Shown piece after piece: positions 37,980 through 45,642 of a stretch of DNA of 64,000 nt (its first letter is position 1; every line of letters begins with the position of its first letter). The notes beneath the pieces were generated by a model. That model made no database searches. It was not told where the DNA came from and worked only from the letters and a program-made list of their open reading frames with translations. The stretch covers positions 271,355 to 335,354 of the forward strand of contig NZ_PYAW01000006.1 in assembly GCF_003014755.1 (NCBI RefSeq), given 5' to 3'. Source of the stretch: Chitinophaga niastensis. GTDB taxonomy: Bacteria > Bacteroidota > Bacteroidia > Chitinophagales > Chitinophagaceae. The translations under genes were made by a program, and so were the position numbers.

Positions 37980-38207
37980 TCAGGAGCCGCTGTTTTTTTG
38001 CAAATAAGTATCTATGGTTTCTCCTAAACTTTGTATTTGCTCGGTTTCATTGTCTTTACCATCTTCAAACCAATGACTGGCACCTTCATTGTCCTGTCGC
38101 CTTACGATATGTATCATTTTTTCAGGAATCCGGACAATAAAAACGTTTTCACTTTGCACCCGGACTTCCAGTTTATTTCCCTCGAAGGTAATTGTGAATG
38201 GTCCCAT
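37980..38207 (-). CDS. Small conserved-looking protein, unknown
   Basis: 75 residues from the ATG at 38207, beginning MGPFTITFEGNKLEVRVQ. Soluble, with an initial beta-sheet pattern and an acidic helical end (SLGETIDTYL). It lies 77 bases after a response regulator gene on the same strand. Codon use and the hydrophobic/polar alternation are gene-like. No family is recognised. Confidence 0.55.
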   Translation of the reverse strand: MGPFTITFEGNKLEVRVQSENVFIVRIPEKMIHIVRRQDNEGASHWFEDGKDNETEQIQSLGETIDTYLQKNSGS

Positions 38208-38284
38208 ATTGCTAAGTTTAAGAAATAACCACAATCATTGTGCCTGTGTTTTATTAAGAAACCTTAGCAAAGAGGCTTTAAGCA

Positions 38285-38695
38285 TCATGTAAGGGATTTC
38301 CTATGCCATCTGCCTTCCAATACACTTTTCAGCATATTATACAGCCCTTCAAACGTATTTGGTTTGGTGAGAAATAATTTGGCCCCAAGTTCCATCACAT
38401 CATCTATATCCTGCTTTAAATCAGACGTGCTTAGAATGATGATCTGGGTAAATTTTTCACAGAGGATTTTTTTGAGCTCAATGAGGCATTCCTTGCCATT
38501 CATTAAGGGCATATTTAAGTCAAGGAAGATATAATCGGGCATGCCGGTTTTGCTGTCCTGGAGCAATGCCAGCGCCTGTGATCCACTATCACAAATATGT
38601 GTTTGTTTTATGGATGGTAACCGGCTGACAGCTTCCTGGAAAAAGAACCTGTCATCTGCATCATCGTCAATAATCATCACTGTTTGCGGCTTCAT
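38285..38695 (-). CDS. Single-domain response regulator (CheY-like)
   Basis: 136 residues consisting only of a receiver domain: acidic triad IDDDADD (8-15), phospho-acceptor Asp59 in YIFLDLNMPLMNG, Thr/Ser in ILSTSD, Lys in FLTKPN. Without an output domain it probably acts in a phosphorelay or by protein contact, like Rcp1-type regulators paired with phytochrome-like kinases. No kinase is adjacent. Confidence 0.92.
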   Translation of the reverse strand: MKPQTVMIIDDDADDRFFFQEAVSRLPSIKQTHICDSGSQALALLQDSKTGMPDYIFLDLNMPLMNGKECLIELKKILCEKFTQIIILSTSDLKQDIDDVMELGAKLFLTKPNTFEGLYNMLKSVLEGRWHRKSLT

Positions 38696-38945
38696 GATGG
38701 TTAAAATTTATTGGTTAATCAATGTAGCGAATCGCATTCACCATAATTTATAACATAGGAGGGCCTATGAAATTAAGAAAACATTTGATAACAACCGAAT
38801 TAAATATATCACAATATTTTTTCGATGTTTAATTGATGCTGTATAAGGAGTTTGCACATATTTGTTTAACTTCAGATATTTTAAATAAGCCGGAAGGGAT
38901 TATCATCTTACAATATAAATATTCAACCAAACCTATACGAACAAC

Positions 38946-39644
38946 ATGTCTGGTCACTCCCACAAATCAAAAACAGCCACTCAGATTGAACGAATGATAT
39001 TCTTTAGTGATGCAGTATTTGCCATTGCCATTACCTTGCTGATCATTGAAATCAAAGTACCACATCTGCAACCGGAATATAGTAATAAGGCTATCATAAA
39101 CGCTTACATGGAACTCGGTCCTAAATTCCTGGGATTTTTTACCAGCTTTTTCTTTATAGGATTATATTGGACAGTACATCATCAGTTAATGAGTTACCTG
39201 GTGAATTATGATCAGCGATTGTTATGGATTAATCTGCTGTATTTGGTTTCCATTGTATTGCTGCCGTTTAGTACAGCATTGGATAGCGAATACTCAGGAA
39301 GTAATTTAAGATCTCCTTTTTTAGTGTATACCTTAAATATATTATTTGCCGGGTATATGATTGCGGCTTTGTGGGGATATATAAGTAATCAAAAACGTAG
39401 ACTGAGTGAGGGGTTGGAGAATGTTTTATATGTGAAATACATGCAAAAAAGAGCATTGACAGTGCCGGTTGCTTTTTTAATTGTTTTTTTGATAGGTCTT
39501 TTAATTCCTTTCCCTTATTTTGGAATGAGTCGCATATTACTGGTGACGATCCCATTTATCATGCTGGCCTTGCGTAAGCAATATGAAAAAAAACCGGCAG
39601 TGCCGGTACTACAAGCAGAAGAAGTTTTACCTGATCCGGAATGA
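38946..39644 (+). CDS. TMEM175-family potassium channel-like protein (DUF1211)
   Basis: 232 residues with six membrane helices. The family signature FFSDAVFAIAITLLIIEI lies at about 20-37 (the FSD motif lines the pore of TMEM175 channels). Bacterial members form tetrameric, weakly K+-selective leak channels. It is a single-gene unit; nothing nearby hints at its trigger. Confidence 0.9.
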   Translation: MSGHSHKSKTATQIERMIFFSDAVFAIAITLLIIEIKVPHLQPEYSNKAIINAYMELGPKFLGFFTSFFFIGLYWTVHHQLMSYLVNYDQRLLWINLLYLVSIVLLPFSTALDSEYSGSNLRSPFLVYTLNILFAGYMIAALWGYISNQKRRLSEGLENVLYVKYMQKRALTVPVAFLIVFLIGLLIPFPYFGMSRILLVTIPFIMLALRKQYEKKPAVPVLQAEEVLPDPE

Positions 39645-39664
39645 TTTCGTAAGGCGACGCTTTT

Positions 39665-40771
39665 TTATTCCCATTTAAAAAGCTTCACGGATAGTATCGC
39701 TATTATACCGCCCCATATCACCAAACCCGCCACCTGTACTGGTATTTGCCATATATGCAAACCTTCAAAAGCGATCTTTCGTAGTCCGTCTACAAAAAAA
39801 GTGAGCGGTAGCAGCTCGCAGAAAGTGCGCAGCCACACCGGGTAATTTTCTATTGGAAAGAACAGTCCGCATAATAATATTTGTGGCACCGTGAGGGTAT
39901 TAGCTACCGGTGCAATAGAACTCTCGTTGCGGATCAGACCACTGATAATAAAGCCGATGCCCATAAAAATGATCAGCCCGAAAACAGATAACACCAACAT
40001 TTCTATGAAGGTGAACAGACCATTGACTAAGGTAAAATCAAAGGCAAAATATCCCAGGCCGGTGATAACGATGAAGCAGATTACCTGGAACAACAGGCGG
40101 CTGAGCATTTCTCCCAGCAACAGGTAGGGGCGTTTAATTGGTGTCACAAAAATCCGCTTCAGCACCAGTGTATGCCGCAGGTTAAACAGCAGGAAAGCAG
40201 ACCCGAAAACCCCTGCCATCAATAAGGAAAAACCTAATTGTCCGGGTAAAATAAAATCAATCTGCCGGTATACTCTTCCCGGTACCTTTACCATTCGCAA
40301 CGCCGCTGCCACAGGCTGATCAGGCAGCACCTGCCGGTTTACCTGATTGGTGGCTTCCTGCAAGGCAGCTTGTATCAAGGGCAACTTATCTGCCACAGAG
40401 CTGGAACTCAGCAGGTCCACATCAAAGCGTGGCAAACCATTTAATTGTGCCGGCGGATGTATATAGAGGATGCCGGCTATCCTTCCCTTTTTTAATTCAG
40501 CTATCATGGCAGCAGAATCACTGCCTTGTGAAAGATGGAATATTTTTATGGCTTTTACCGCTTTGTAAACCGGGCTGCTGGTATCACTATGAGGCGACAA
40601 CATGATCTTTACATTCACGGCAGTGTTATCTACCATCGCACCAAATACTGTCACGAAAATAATGGGAAACAACAACGCAAACACTACGGAGGTAGGACTA
40701 CGCAAAGTGGCAATCAAACTTGCCTTTGCTAAAACCGAAGCTGCTTTGAACTGACTATACTTTTTGGACAT
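39665..40771 (-). CDS. ABC-2 type transporter permease
   Basis: About 368 residues from the ATG at 40771. One N-terminal helix (about 17-37), a large extracytoplasmic region, then five helices in the C-terminal half ending near IWGGIIAILSVKLFKWE, the usual ABC-2 membrane topology. The motif FPIENYPVWLRTFCELLPLTFFVDGLRKI matches the typical ABC-2 segment between helices. No ATPase gene is adjacent. It follows a steroid-reductase-like and an SDR gene by about 20 bases and overlap, so it is the end of a three-gene operon and may export their product. Confidence 0.88.
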   Translation of the reverse strand: MSKKYSQFKAASVLAKASLIATLRSPTSVVFALLFPIIFVTVFGAMVDNTAVNVKIMLSPHSDTSSPVYKAVKAIKIFHLSQGSDSAAMIAELKKGRIAGILYIHPPAQLNGLPRFDVDLLSSSSVADKLPLIQAALQEATNQVNRQVLPDQPVAAALRMVKVPGRVYRQIDFILPGQLGFSLLMAGVFGSAFLLFNLRHTLVLKRIFVTPIKRPYLLLGEMLSRLLFQVICFIVITGLGYFAFDFTLVNGLFTFIEMLVLSVFGLIIFMGIGFIISGLIRNESSIAPVANTLTVPQILLCGLFFPIENYPVWLRTFCELLPLTFFVDGLRKIAFEGLHIWQIPVQVAGLVIWGGIIAILSVKLFKWE

Positions 40772-40792
40772 ACGTACCAAATCTAAATAATT

Positions 40793-41560
40793 CTACCAGA
40801 TAAAGGGTAATAATGCTTTCCGCCCGGCAGGATAACCAGGGAACGTTTGCTGGTACCAGCGATGATTTGCCAATGCCCGAGGTATCAGGTTGGCGCAGGT
40901 CCAGATGAAAAAGGCCAGCGCCGGTAAGCTCCAGGTAAGCAGGGTGTAACCTCCCCATTCCATGATTTCTCCCAGCAGGTTAGGAGAGGAGACATACCTG
41001 AAAAGAGCACCCGGTGGTATCTTGTAGCCTGTTTCGCCTTTTTTTCGTAAACGTATCAACCGGTAATCAGCGCTCCAGTTGATGATCATCCCTGCAACAA
41101 AAAAAGCGCTGCCTGTTATAAATGCAGGCGTAGTATACCAGCTATCCGGATAATGCGCAAAAGCAGTAAACCATATGCCCAGCAACGAGCCGTTTACTGT
41201 GTTGAATAATATGGCAGAGAGCATAATCACCAAAGGCATTCTTTTACCTTTGGTACGTATCATGAACGGATATACGAAGCTGCGATGCAGATAGTGGATT
41301 ACAAATAACAGGATCATCGTACCCGCCGGCGAACACCAATGGTACTGTTGCCATGGAAGCCAGATGAAAAAAGAAACCAGTACCGTGGCTTCCATCAGTA
41401 GCCATCCCAGTTTATTGCTGACCATAGGGCCCCATTTTTCGCTGGTATAACGGCCATATGGAGCTTCCCTTTGCAGCAGATAAATGCCGGCACAAATGCC
41501 TGTTGCTGCCCAGCAATATATAAATACGAAGTATCCTTGTAGTGGTATATGTGCTATCAT
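40793..41560 (-). CDS. Steroid 5alpha-reductase-like membrane enzyme (PF02544 fold)
   Basis: 255 residues from the ATG at 41560; the ATG shares ATGA with the SDR stop, which fixes this start. Five or six membrane helices and a C-terminal cluster KIPPGALFRYVSSPNLLGEIMEWGGY with the NLLGE/EWGGY residues that bind NADPH in 3-oxo-5alpha-steroid 4-dehydrogenases. Bacterial relatives reduce double bonds in sterols, polyprenoids or other lipid enones. With an SDR immediately before it, the two could act as a ketone and enone reduction pair on a terpenoid or lipid. Confidence 0.85.
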   Translation of the reverse strand: MIAHIPLQGYFVFIYCWAATGICAGIYLLQREAPYGRYTSEKWGPMVSNKLGWLLMEATVLVSFFIWLPWQQYHWCSPAGTMILLFVIHYLHRSFVYPFMIRTKGKRMPLVIMLSAILFNTVNGSLLGIWFTAFAHYPDSWYTTPAFITGSAFFVAGMIINWSADYRLIRLRKKGETGYKIPPGALFRYVSSPNLLGEIMEWGGYTLLTWSLPALAFFIWTCANLIPRALANHRWYQQTFPGYPAGRKALLPFIW

Positions 41561-42531
41561 TTTAATGCGCCTGTTAATATGAACCAATCAATGGTATCCT
41601 GTAAGGTTTCCTTTAAAACACGCGGCCGGAATAGTAATGCAGCACGTGCTTTGGCATTATCAATTTTTTTATTACTGTAGATAAGATTGTATACAGATGT
41701 CCGCGTATAAAATGGTGGCCCGCCGCTGATCCTTGCCAGCGCACCTACCAGCGGCAACATACCCATTACGAGCCATACCGGCAGCACAGGCAGCGCAATT
41801 TTTTTTCCTTTTATCACACCAATCAGTTCACTGAAAGCAGTCAGCGAATACCATTCACCACTGAGCAGATAGGCCTGTCCGGGTACGCCCATGGTTAATG
41901 CATTTGCAATGGCTTGTGCCACATCCCGCACATCTACAAAGTCAACACCACCGGGAAACAGTGCCGGTAATTTACCGTTATAAATATTCACCACCGCTTT
42001 ACCGATCAGCGAAGGCCGTTGATCGTAAGGACCAATTACTGCTGTCGGAGCCAATACAATTACTTCCATGCCATTGCCATTATGTTCCAGTGCTATGGCC
42101 TGTGACACGGCTTTGGAGTGATCGTAGCTGTATTGTTGGGCAGATACCGGCCGGCGGTTTTCATCGAGCCGTTCGTCAAACGGCGACTGATCATATGCGG
42201 TAATGGAACTCACATGGATCAATCTTTTTACACCTGCTGCCCGCGCAGCAGCCGCCAGTAAACGGGTGCCGTTGGTATTAACCCGGAAAAGCTGTTCATC
42301 CGGGCGATCACTGACAGATATCATAGCGGCCAGGTGTATTACCACATCGGCGCCACTAACCAGCCGGGTCACCGCATCCTCGTCTAACAGGTGCCCATAT
42401 ACGAATTCAACACCTGCCTGCCCAGGTACCTGTTGGCGTACCATTAGTCGCAATTGGTGCGCTGCTGTCTGTAACAGCGGTGTTAATACTGATCCTATAT
42501 AGCCTGTTGCTCCTGTTATCGCTATTTTCAT
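41557..42531 (-). CDS. NAD-dependent epimerase/3beta-HSD-like SDR
   Basis: 324 residues. N-terminal cofactor motif ITGATGYIG (about 4-12), catalytic YxxxK in YSYDHSK (about 147-153), and the extended-SDR fold of 3beta-hydroxysteroid dehydrogenase and dihydroflavonol-4-reductase relatives. It probably oxidises or reduces a hydroxyl/keto group on a hydrophobic ligand. First gene of an operon with a 5alpha-reductase-like protein and an ABC-2 permease. Sugar epimerisation is a less likely alternative because no sugar genes are near. Confidence 0.87.
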   Translation of the reverse strand: MKIAITGATGYIGSVLTPLLQTAAHQLRLMVRQQVPGQAGVEFVYGHLLDEDAVTRLVSGADVVIHLAAMISVSDRPDEQLFRVNTNGTRLLAAAARAAGVKRLIHVSSITAYDQSPFDERLDENRRPVSAQQYSYDHSKAVSQAIALEHNGNGMEVIVLAPTAVIGPYDQRPSLIGKAVVNIYNGKLPALFPGGVDFVDVRDVAQAIANALTMGVPGQAYLLSGEWYSLTAFSELIGVIKGKKIALPVLPVWLVMGMLPLVGALARISGGPPFYTRTSVYNLIYSNKKIDNAKARAALLFRPRVLKETLQDTIDWFILTGALK

Positions 42532-42727
42532 CTGGAATACGCTTAGCCGGGACTTGCAAATAATTGTAAAATATGATATTTTTCAGAGAGTACTGAGAAA
42601 CATTACTGAAGCAAGAAAACCGCTTAAATAGTCAAAGATTTATAAAGACAAGAGAAGGGGAAGTTTTCCTGGAAAAGTAAAGAGAGTGAAAAAGAATGTC
42701 TAAATTTATCAGTTATAATCTGCTTTT

Positions 42728-43483
42728 ATGAAAATCAATATCCTTACAGTACTCTTTGTTTTTGTGGCCGGCATTGTATCCGCACAGCGGGTTAAGCCAG
42801 ATGTTATTCCAACCGCTACGGGCTCACTCACCATACAGCCTATTGAACATGCCAGCCTTGTATTGCAGGCAAACGAAAAAACTATTTATGCTGATCCAAG
42901 CGGTAGCGCCGAAAAGTATAAAGGCCTGGCGGCGCCGGATATTATCCTGATCACCGATATACACGGCGATCATTTTGATCCGGTTACCATTGCAGCTATC
43001 AAAACTGCCAAAACCATCATCATTGTACCCCAGGTAGTGGCAGATAAATTGCCGGCTGCCTATAAAGCCAATGTGGTAGTGATGAAAAACGGTGATCAGC
43101 ATACGGAATCTGATATCGCTATTACTGCTATCCCTATGTATAATCTCCCGGAAAGTGCTAATGCCATGCATACAAAAGGCAGGGGCAATGGTTATATATT
43201 GACTATCGGCAAAAAGTTGATCTATCTTTCCGGAGATACACAAGGCATTCCGGAAATGCGTGCCCTGAAGAATATAGATGTAGCCTTTGTATGTATGAAC
43301 CTGCCTTACACCATGGATGTAGCCGAAGCAGCAGATGCAGTGCTGGCATTTAAACCCAAAATAGTATACCCGTACCACTACCGTGGAAAAGATGGATTAA
43401 GTGATGTAAATAAGTTTAAAAGCCTGGTAGATGCAGGCAACAAAGGTATAGAGGTACGCCTGCGCGACTGGTACAGAAATTAA
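42728..43483 (+). CDS. Secreted metallo-beta-lactamase-fold hydrolase
   Basis: 251 residues with a Sec signal peptide (about 1-19, ending IVSAQ). The metal motif is LITDIHGDHFDP near residue 78 (HxDH), followed by distal His residues in YLSGDTQG and PYHYRGKDG. The compact layout resembles UPF0173/YtkL-like hydrolases rather than classical lactamases. The export signal suggests action in the periplasm. It ends before a strong terminator shared with the convergent phosphodiesterase gene. Confidence 0.85.
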   Translation: MKINILTVLFVFVAGIVSAQRVKPDVIPTATGSLTIQPIEHASLVLQANEKTIYADPSGSAEKYKGLAAPDIILITDIHGDHFDPVTIAAIKTAKTIIIVPQVVADKLPAAYKANVVVMKNGDQHTESDIAITAIPMYNLPESANAMHTKGRGNGYILTIGKKLIYLSGDTQGIPEMRALKNIDVAFVCMNLPYTMDVAEAADAVLAFKPKIVYPYHYRGKDGLSDVNKFKSLVDAGNKGIEVRLRDWYRN

Positions 43484-43540
43484 GCATTAAGCATTTGTGT
43501 GGAGATAATAGCGGATGATCTCACGTTTACTATCTGCAAT

Positions 43541-43580
43541 AAAAATGGGGTGTATCGTACTTTTGATACACCCCATTTTT
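43541..43580 (+). terminator. Bidirectional terminator
   Basis: Perfect 16-bp inverted repeat (aaaaatggggtgtatc at 43541-43556 with 43565-43580), A-rich left arm and T-rich right arm, eight-base loop. It separates the MBL gene from the convergent NPP-like gene. Confidence 0.88.
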
Positions 43581-43588
43581 TTATTGGA

Positions 43589-45238
43589 TTACTGCCATAA
43601 CTTTCCATCGAGTCCCCATGCAGGATTCACAGGAATATTGAGCCAGGTAAGGATGCGCACCGGGATGTCTACTATTTTAGGTACATCACTGGATACCGCA
43701 TTGCCGCAAATATCTTTGCCTGTTTCTTCCCAGGGCGTATTTTTATCCAGTTGCAGATCTGCTTTTTTAGGGCTGGCATCTTTTAGTACGTTGCCTTTGC
43801 CTTCATTGCCTTTCCACCATCCGATAAGATTACTGTAGTAAGGATGATCTGTTGTGATAGTAGTATCGCATTTTGAATAGTCTTTAATTGTTTGTGCATC
43901 TACTTCCGCATTCCATAATCTTATATCAGCGATACTAAAAATTGCGTTGCCATTATCATCGCCATAGGTAGTAGTAATGTCTTCCGACATAGTGAGTTTA
44001 ATGGAGGATCCGGGATCAAGTGTGCTGAAACCTGTCATGTTGCCTGATTTCAGGAAAGCGCCATCCTGATAAAGTTTTACTAAACCGGCACGATTAACGC
44101 TTACGGCTATATGATGCCAGTTGTTATCATTGAGAGGGGCGCCGCCGGAAGATACATCTACGCGCTTGCTGCCATCGCCTGCATTAAATTTCCAGCTCTG
44201 ACCAGCTACGCATATTACCCAGCCTTTGTTCCTTCCGCTGTTCCAGTTTTTATTTGTAATAAATGGCGGATCGCTGCTAAGGCCGCTGCTGCGCACTTTG
44301 AATTCAACAGTGAATTGTGTAAAATTATCAAAGTTGTAGAAGGGGTTGCCAGTCCAGGCGCGTTGACCAGATTGCAGGAATTTTACAAAAGTGGATGCTG
44401 TCTGTGGTTTTTTTATCTCTTTTGTTTCAAAATTTTTATTGTAATAAATGGTAAAGATATTTTGTTCTTCGTAAGAGTTGCCTCCGTGGCCAGCCATATT
44501 GCCTCCATGGTCTGTAGAGAGAATGATGAGCCAATCTTCTTTATCAATATTATTTCGTTTGCCTAAAGCCTGGATGATGCTACCTACATAGTCATCAATT
44601 TTTGTAATTGCCTGCAGGTATTGTGGTACGGAAGTATCGAATCCGAATTTATGCCCTGCGTCATCTACGCCGTTGAAATCTACGAACATTACATCCGGGT
44701 TGTCGCTGGCTAAATGGGCGACAGCACTGTCTTTTACGGCCTGGTCGTTATCATTTGCTGTAATGGTGACATCCGCATTATTCACAATTTTATCGTTGAT
44801 AGGAGGCCAGGATACAATAGAGATGGTGCGTAGTGATGGCCTGGTAGCTTTGATGTATTTAAAGATCATGGGATACTGTGAAAAATTGCTGCCGGAAAAG
44901 CTGTTATCACTTACCCCATGTTTATTACCCCACACACCTGTTAACATAGATGACCAACCCGGACCACTCCAGGTAGGTGGTTGTGTGAGGGCATCATAAC
45001 TATACACTGCATGTGGTAGTAAGGCTTGTATATTTGGTGCTGTAGCGGCTTTCAGGGCATTAGCCTTGCAGCCGTCTATTCCTATCAGTAATACTTTTCT
45101 TTGAGGCGCTGTGGTTATCTTATATTCTTCCGGTGCTTTTACAGTTTGCATGACCGGCTTGTTACAGGCCATGGTAAAGGCTATCGTAGTTGCAAACAGC
45201 AAAGAATGGTGTAGCAATTGTTGGTAGCGGTGAAGCAT
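43589..45238 (-). CDS. NPP/alkaline-phosphatase-family lipoprotein with inserted LamG domain
   Basis: 549-residue lipoprotein: signal peptide with lipobox ending at Cys25 (AFTMAC). The phosphodiesterase core carries metal Asp55 (LIGIDGC), the likely nucleophile Ser91 (TWSGPGWSS), DFNGVDDAGHKFG and STDHGGNMAGH, i.e. the two-metal set of nucleotide pyrophosphatase/phosphodiesterase enzymes. A LamG/concanavalin-like domain (about 290-480) is inserted before the last core segment IVDIPVRILTWLNIP...GLDGKLW, so the catalytic fold is split. It cleaves an extracellular phosphodiester or pyrophosphate while the LamG domain binds a glycan or surface. It is divergent from the SusC gene and shares its control region. 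Confidence 0.88.
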   Translation of the reverse strand: MLHRYQQLLHHSLLFATTIAFTMACNKPVMQTVKAPEEYKITTAPQRKVLLIGIDGCKANALKAATAPNIQALLPHAVYSYDALTQPPTWSGPGWSSMLTGVWGNKHGVSDNSFSGSNFSQYPMIFKYIKATRPSLRTISIVSWPPINDKIVNNADVTITANDNDQAVKDSAVAHLASDNPDVMFVDFNGVDDAGHKFGFDTSVPQYLQAITKIDDYVGSIIQALGKRNNIDKEDWLIILSTDHGGNMAGHGGNSYEEQNIFTIYYNKNFETKEIKKPQTASTFVKFLQSGQRAWTGNPFYNFDNFTQFTVEFKVRSSGLSSDPPFITNKNWNSGRNKGWVICVAGQSWKFNAGDGSKRVDVSSGGAPLNDNNWHHIAVSVNRAGLVKLYQDGAFLKSGNMTGFSTLDPGSSIKLTMSEDITTTYGDDNGNAIFSIADIRLWNAEVDAQTIKDYSKCDTTITTDHPYYSNLIGWWKGNEGKGNVLKDASPKKADLQLDKNTPWEETGKDICGNAVSSDVPKIVDIPVRILTWLNIPVNPAWGLDGKLWQ

Positions 45239-45284
45239 ATTATTGTTTTTGAAATCGTGTGAGATGTGAATTTTGATACATGCG

Positions 45285-45315
45285 CCTTGTTTAGTGGTGT
45301 TAAGTTATGCTAAAT
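45285..45315. promoter_or_regulatory. Repeated box CCTTGTTTAGT plus Pho-box-like pair facing the phosphodiesterase gene
   Basis: CCTTGTTTAGT at 45285-45295 (plus strand) is found identically at 45467 and 45553. On the minus strand, 45315 to 45297 reads ATTTAGCA-TAA-CTTAACAC: two 8-bp halves with a 3-bp spacer, the Pho-box geometry. It lies 59 bases before the start of the phosphodiesterase gene, in the right orientation to control it. Regulator identity is inferred. Confidence 0.45.
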
Positions 45316-45466
45316 ATTTGTTTGTGCAAATATCTCCTCTGTACTTTTAATACAAAATGCATTTTTGGTTTTATTTTAGCATTACTATACAATTATCCCC
45401 GTTTTACTGTTAATAGTTATAAAAAAGTTTAGTAAAACTAAAATTTGATTATTACATTTGAATCTA

Positions 45467-45508
45467 CCTTGTTTAGTATAAGTGAAATTCTTAACATTGA
45501 TTTAATCA
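45467..45508 (+). promoter_or_regulatory. Pho-box-like direct repeat, copy 1
   Basis: CCTTGTTTAGT (45467-45477) followed by CTTAACAT-TGA-TTTAATCA (45490-45508), two related 8-mers spaced by 3 bases. An exact -7 element (45540-45547) is 31 bases downstream. The spacing resembles known PhoB-type boxes (8-bp repeats every 11 bp). Confidence 0.5.
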
Positions 45509-45539
45509 GCAATATCAACCGGATTATTTTCAGCCAGAC

Positions 45540-45547
45540 TATATTTG
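45540..45547 (+). promoter_or_regulatory. -7 promoter element of the SusCD operon
   Basis: TATATTTG matches TAnnTTTG exactly, 95 bases before the first SusC start. No clear TTG -33 lies at the usual distance, consistent with activator dependence through the adjacent boxes. Confidence 0.5.
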
Positions 45548-45552
45548 ATCTG

Positions 45553-45596
45553 CCTTGTTTAGTAGAAGTGAACAATTCTTAACAGCGATTTAAACA
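45553..45596 (+). promoter_or_regulatory. Pho-box-like direct repeat, copy 2
   Basis: CCTTGTTTAGT (45553-45563) followed by CTTAACAG-CGA-TTTAAACA (45578-45596). Together with copy 1 this is an imperfect duplication of about 80 bp in the leader of the SusC gene. A weaker -7-like element TAAATTTT follows at 45630. Confidence 0.5.
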
Positions 45597-45642
45597 ATTT
45601 ATTAGCCAGACAATTTTTTCTTGACCTTGTAAATTTTCATGC

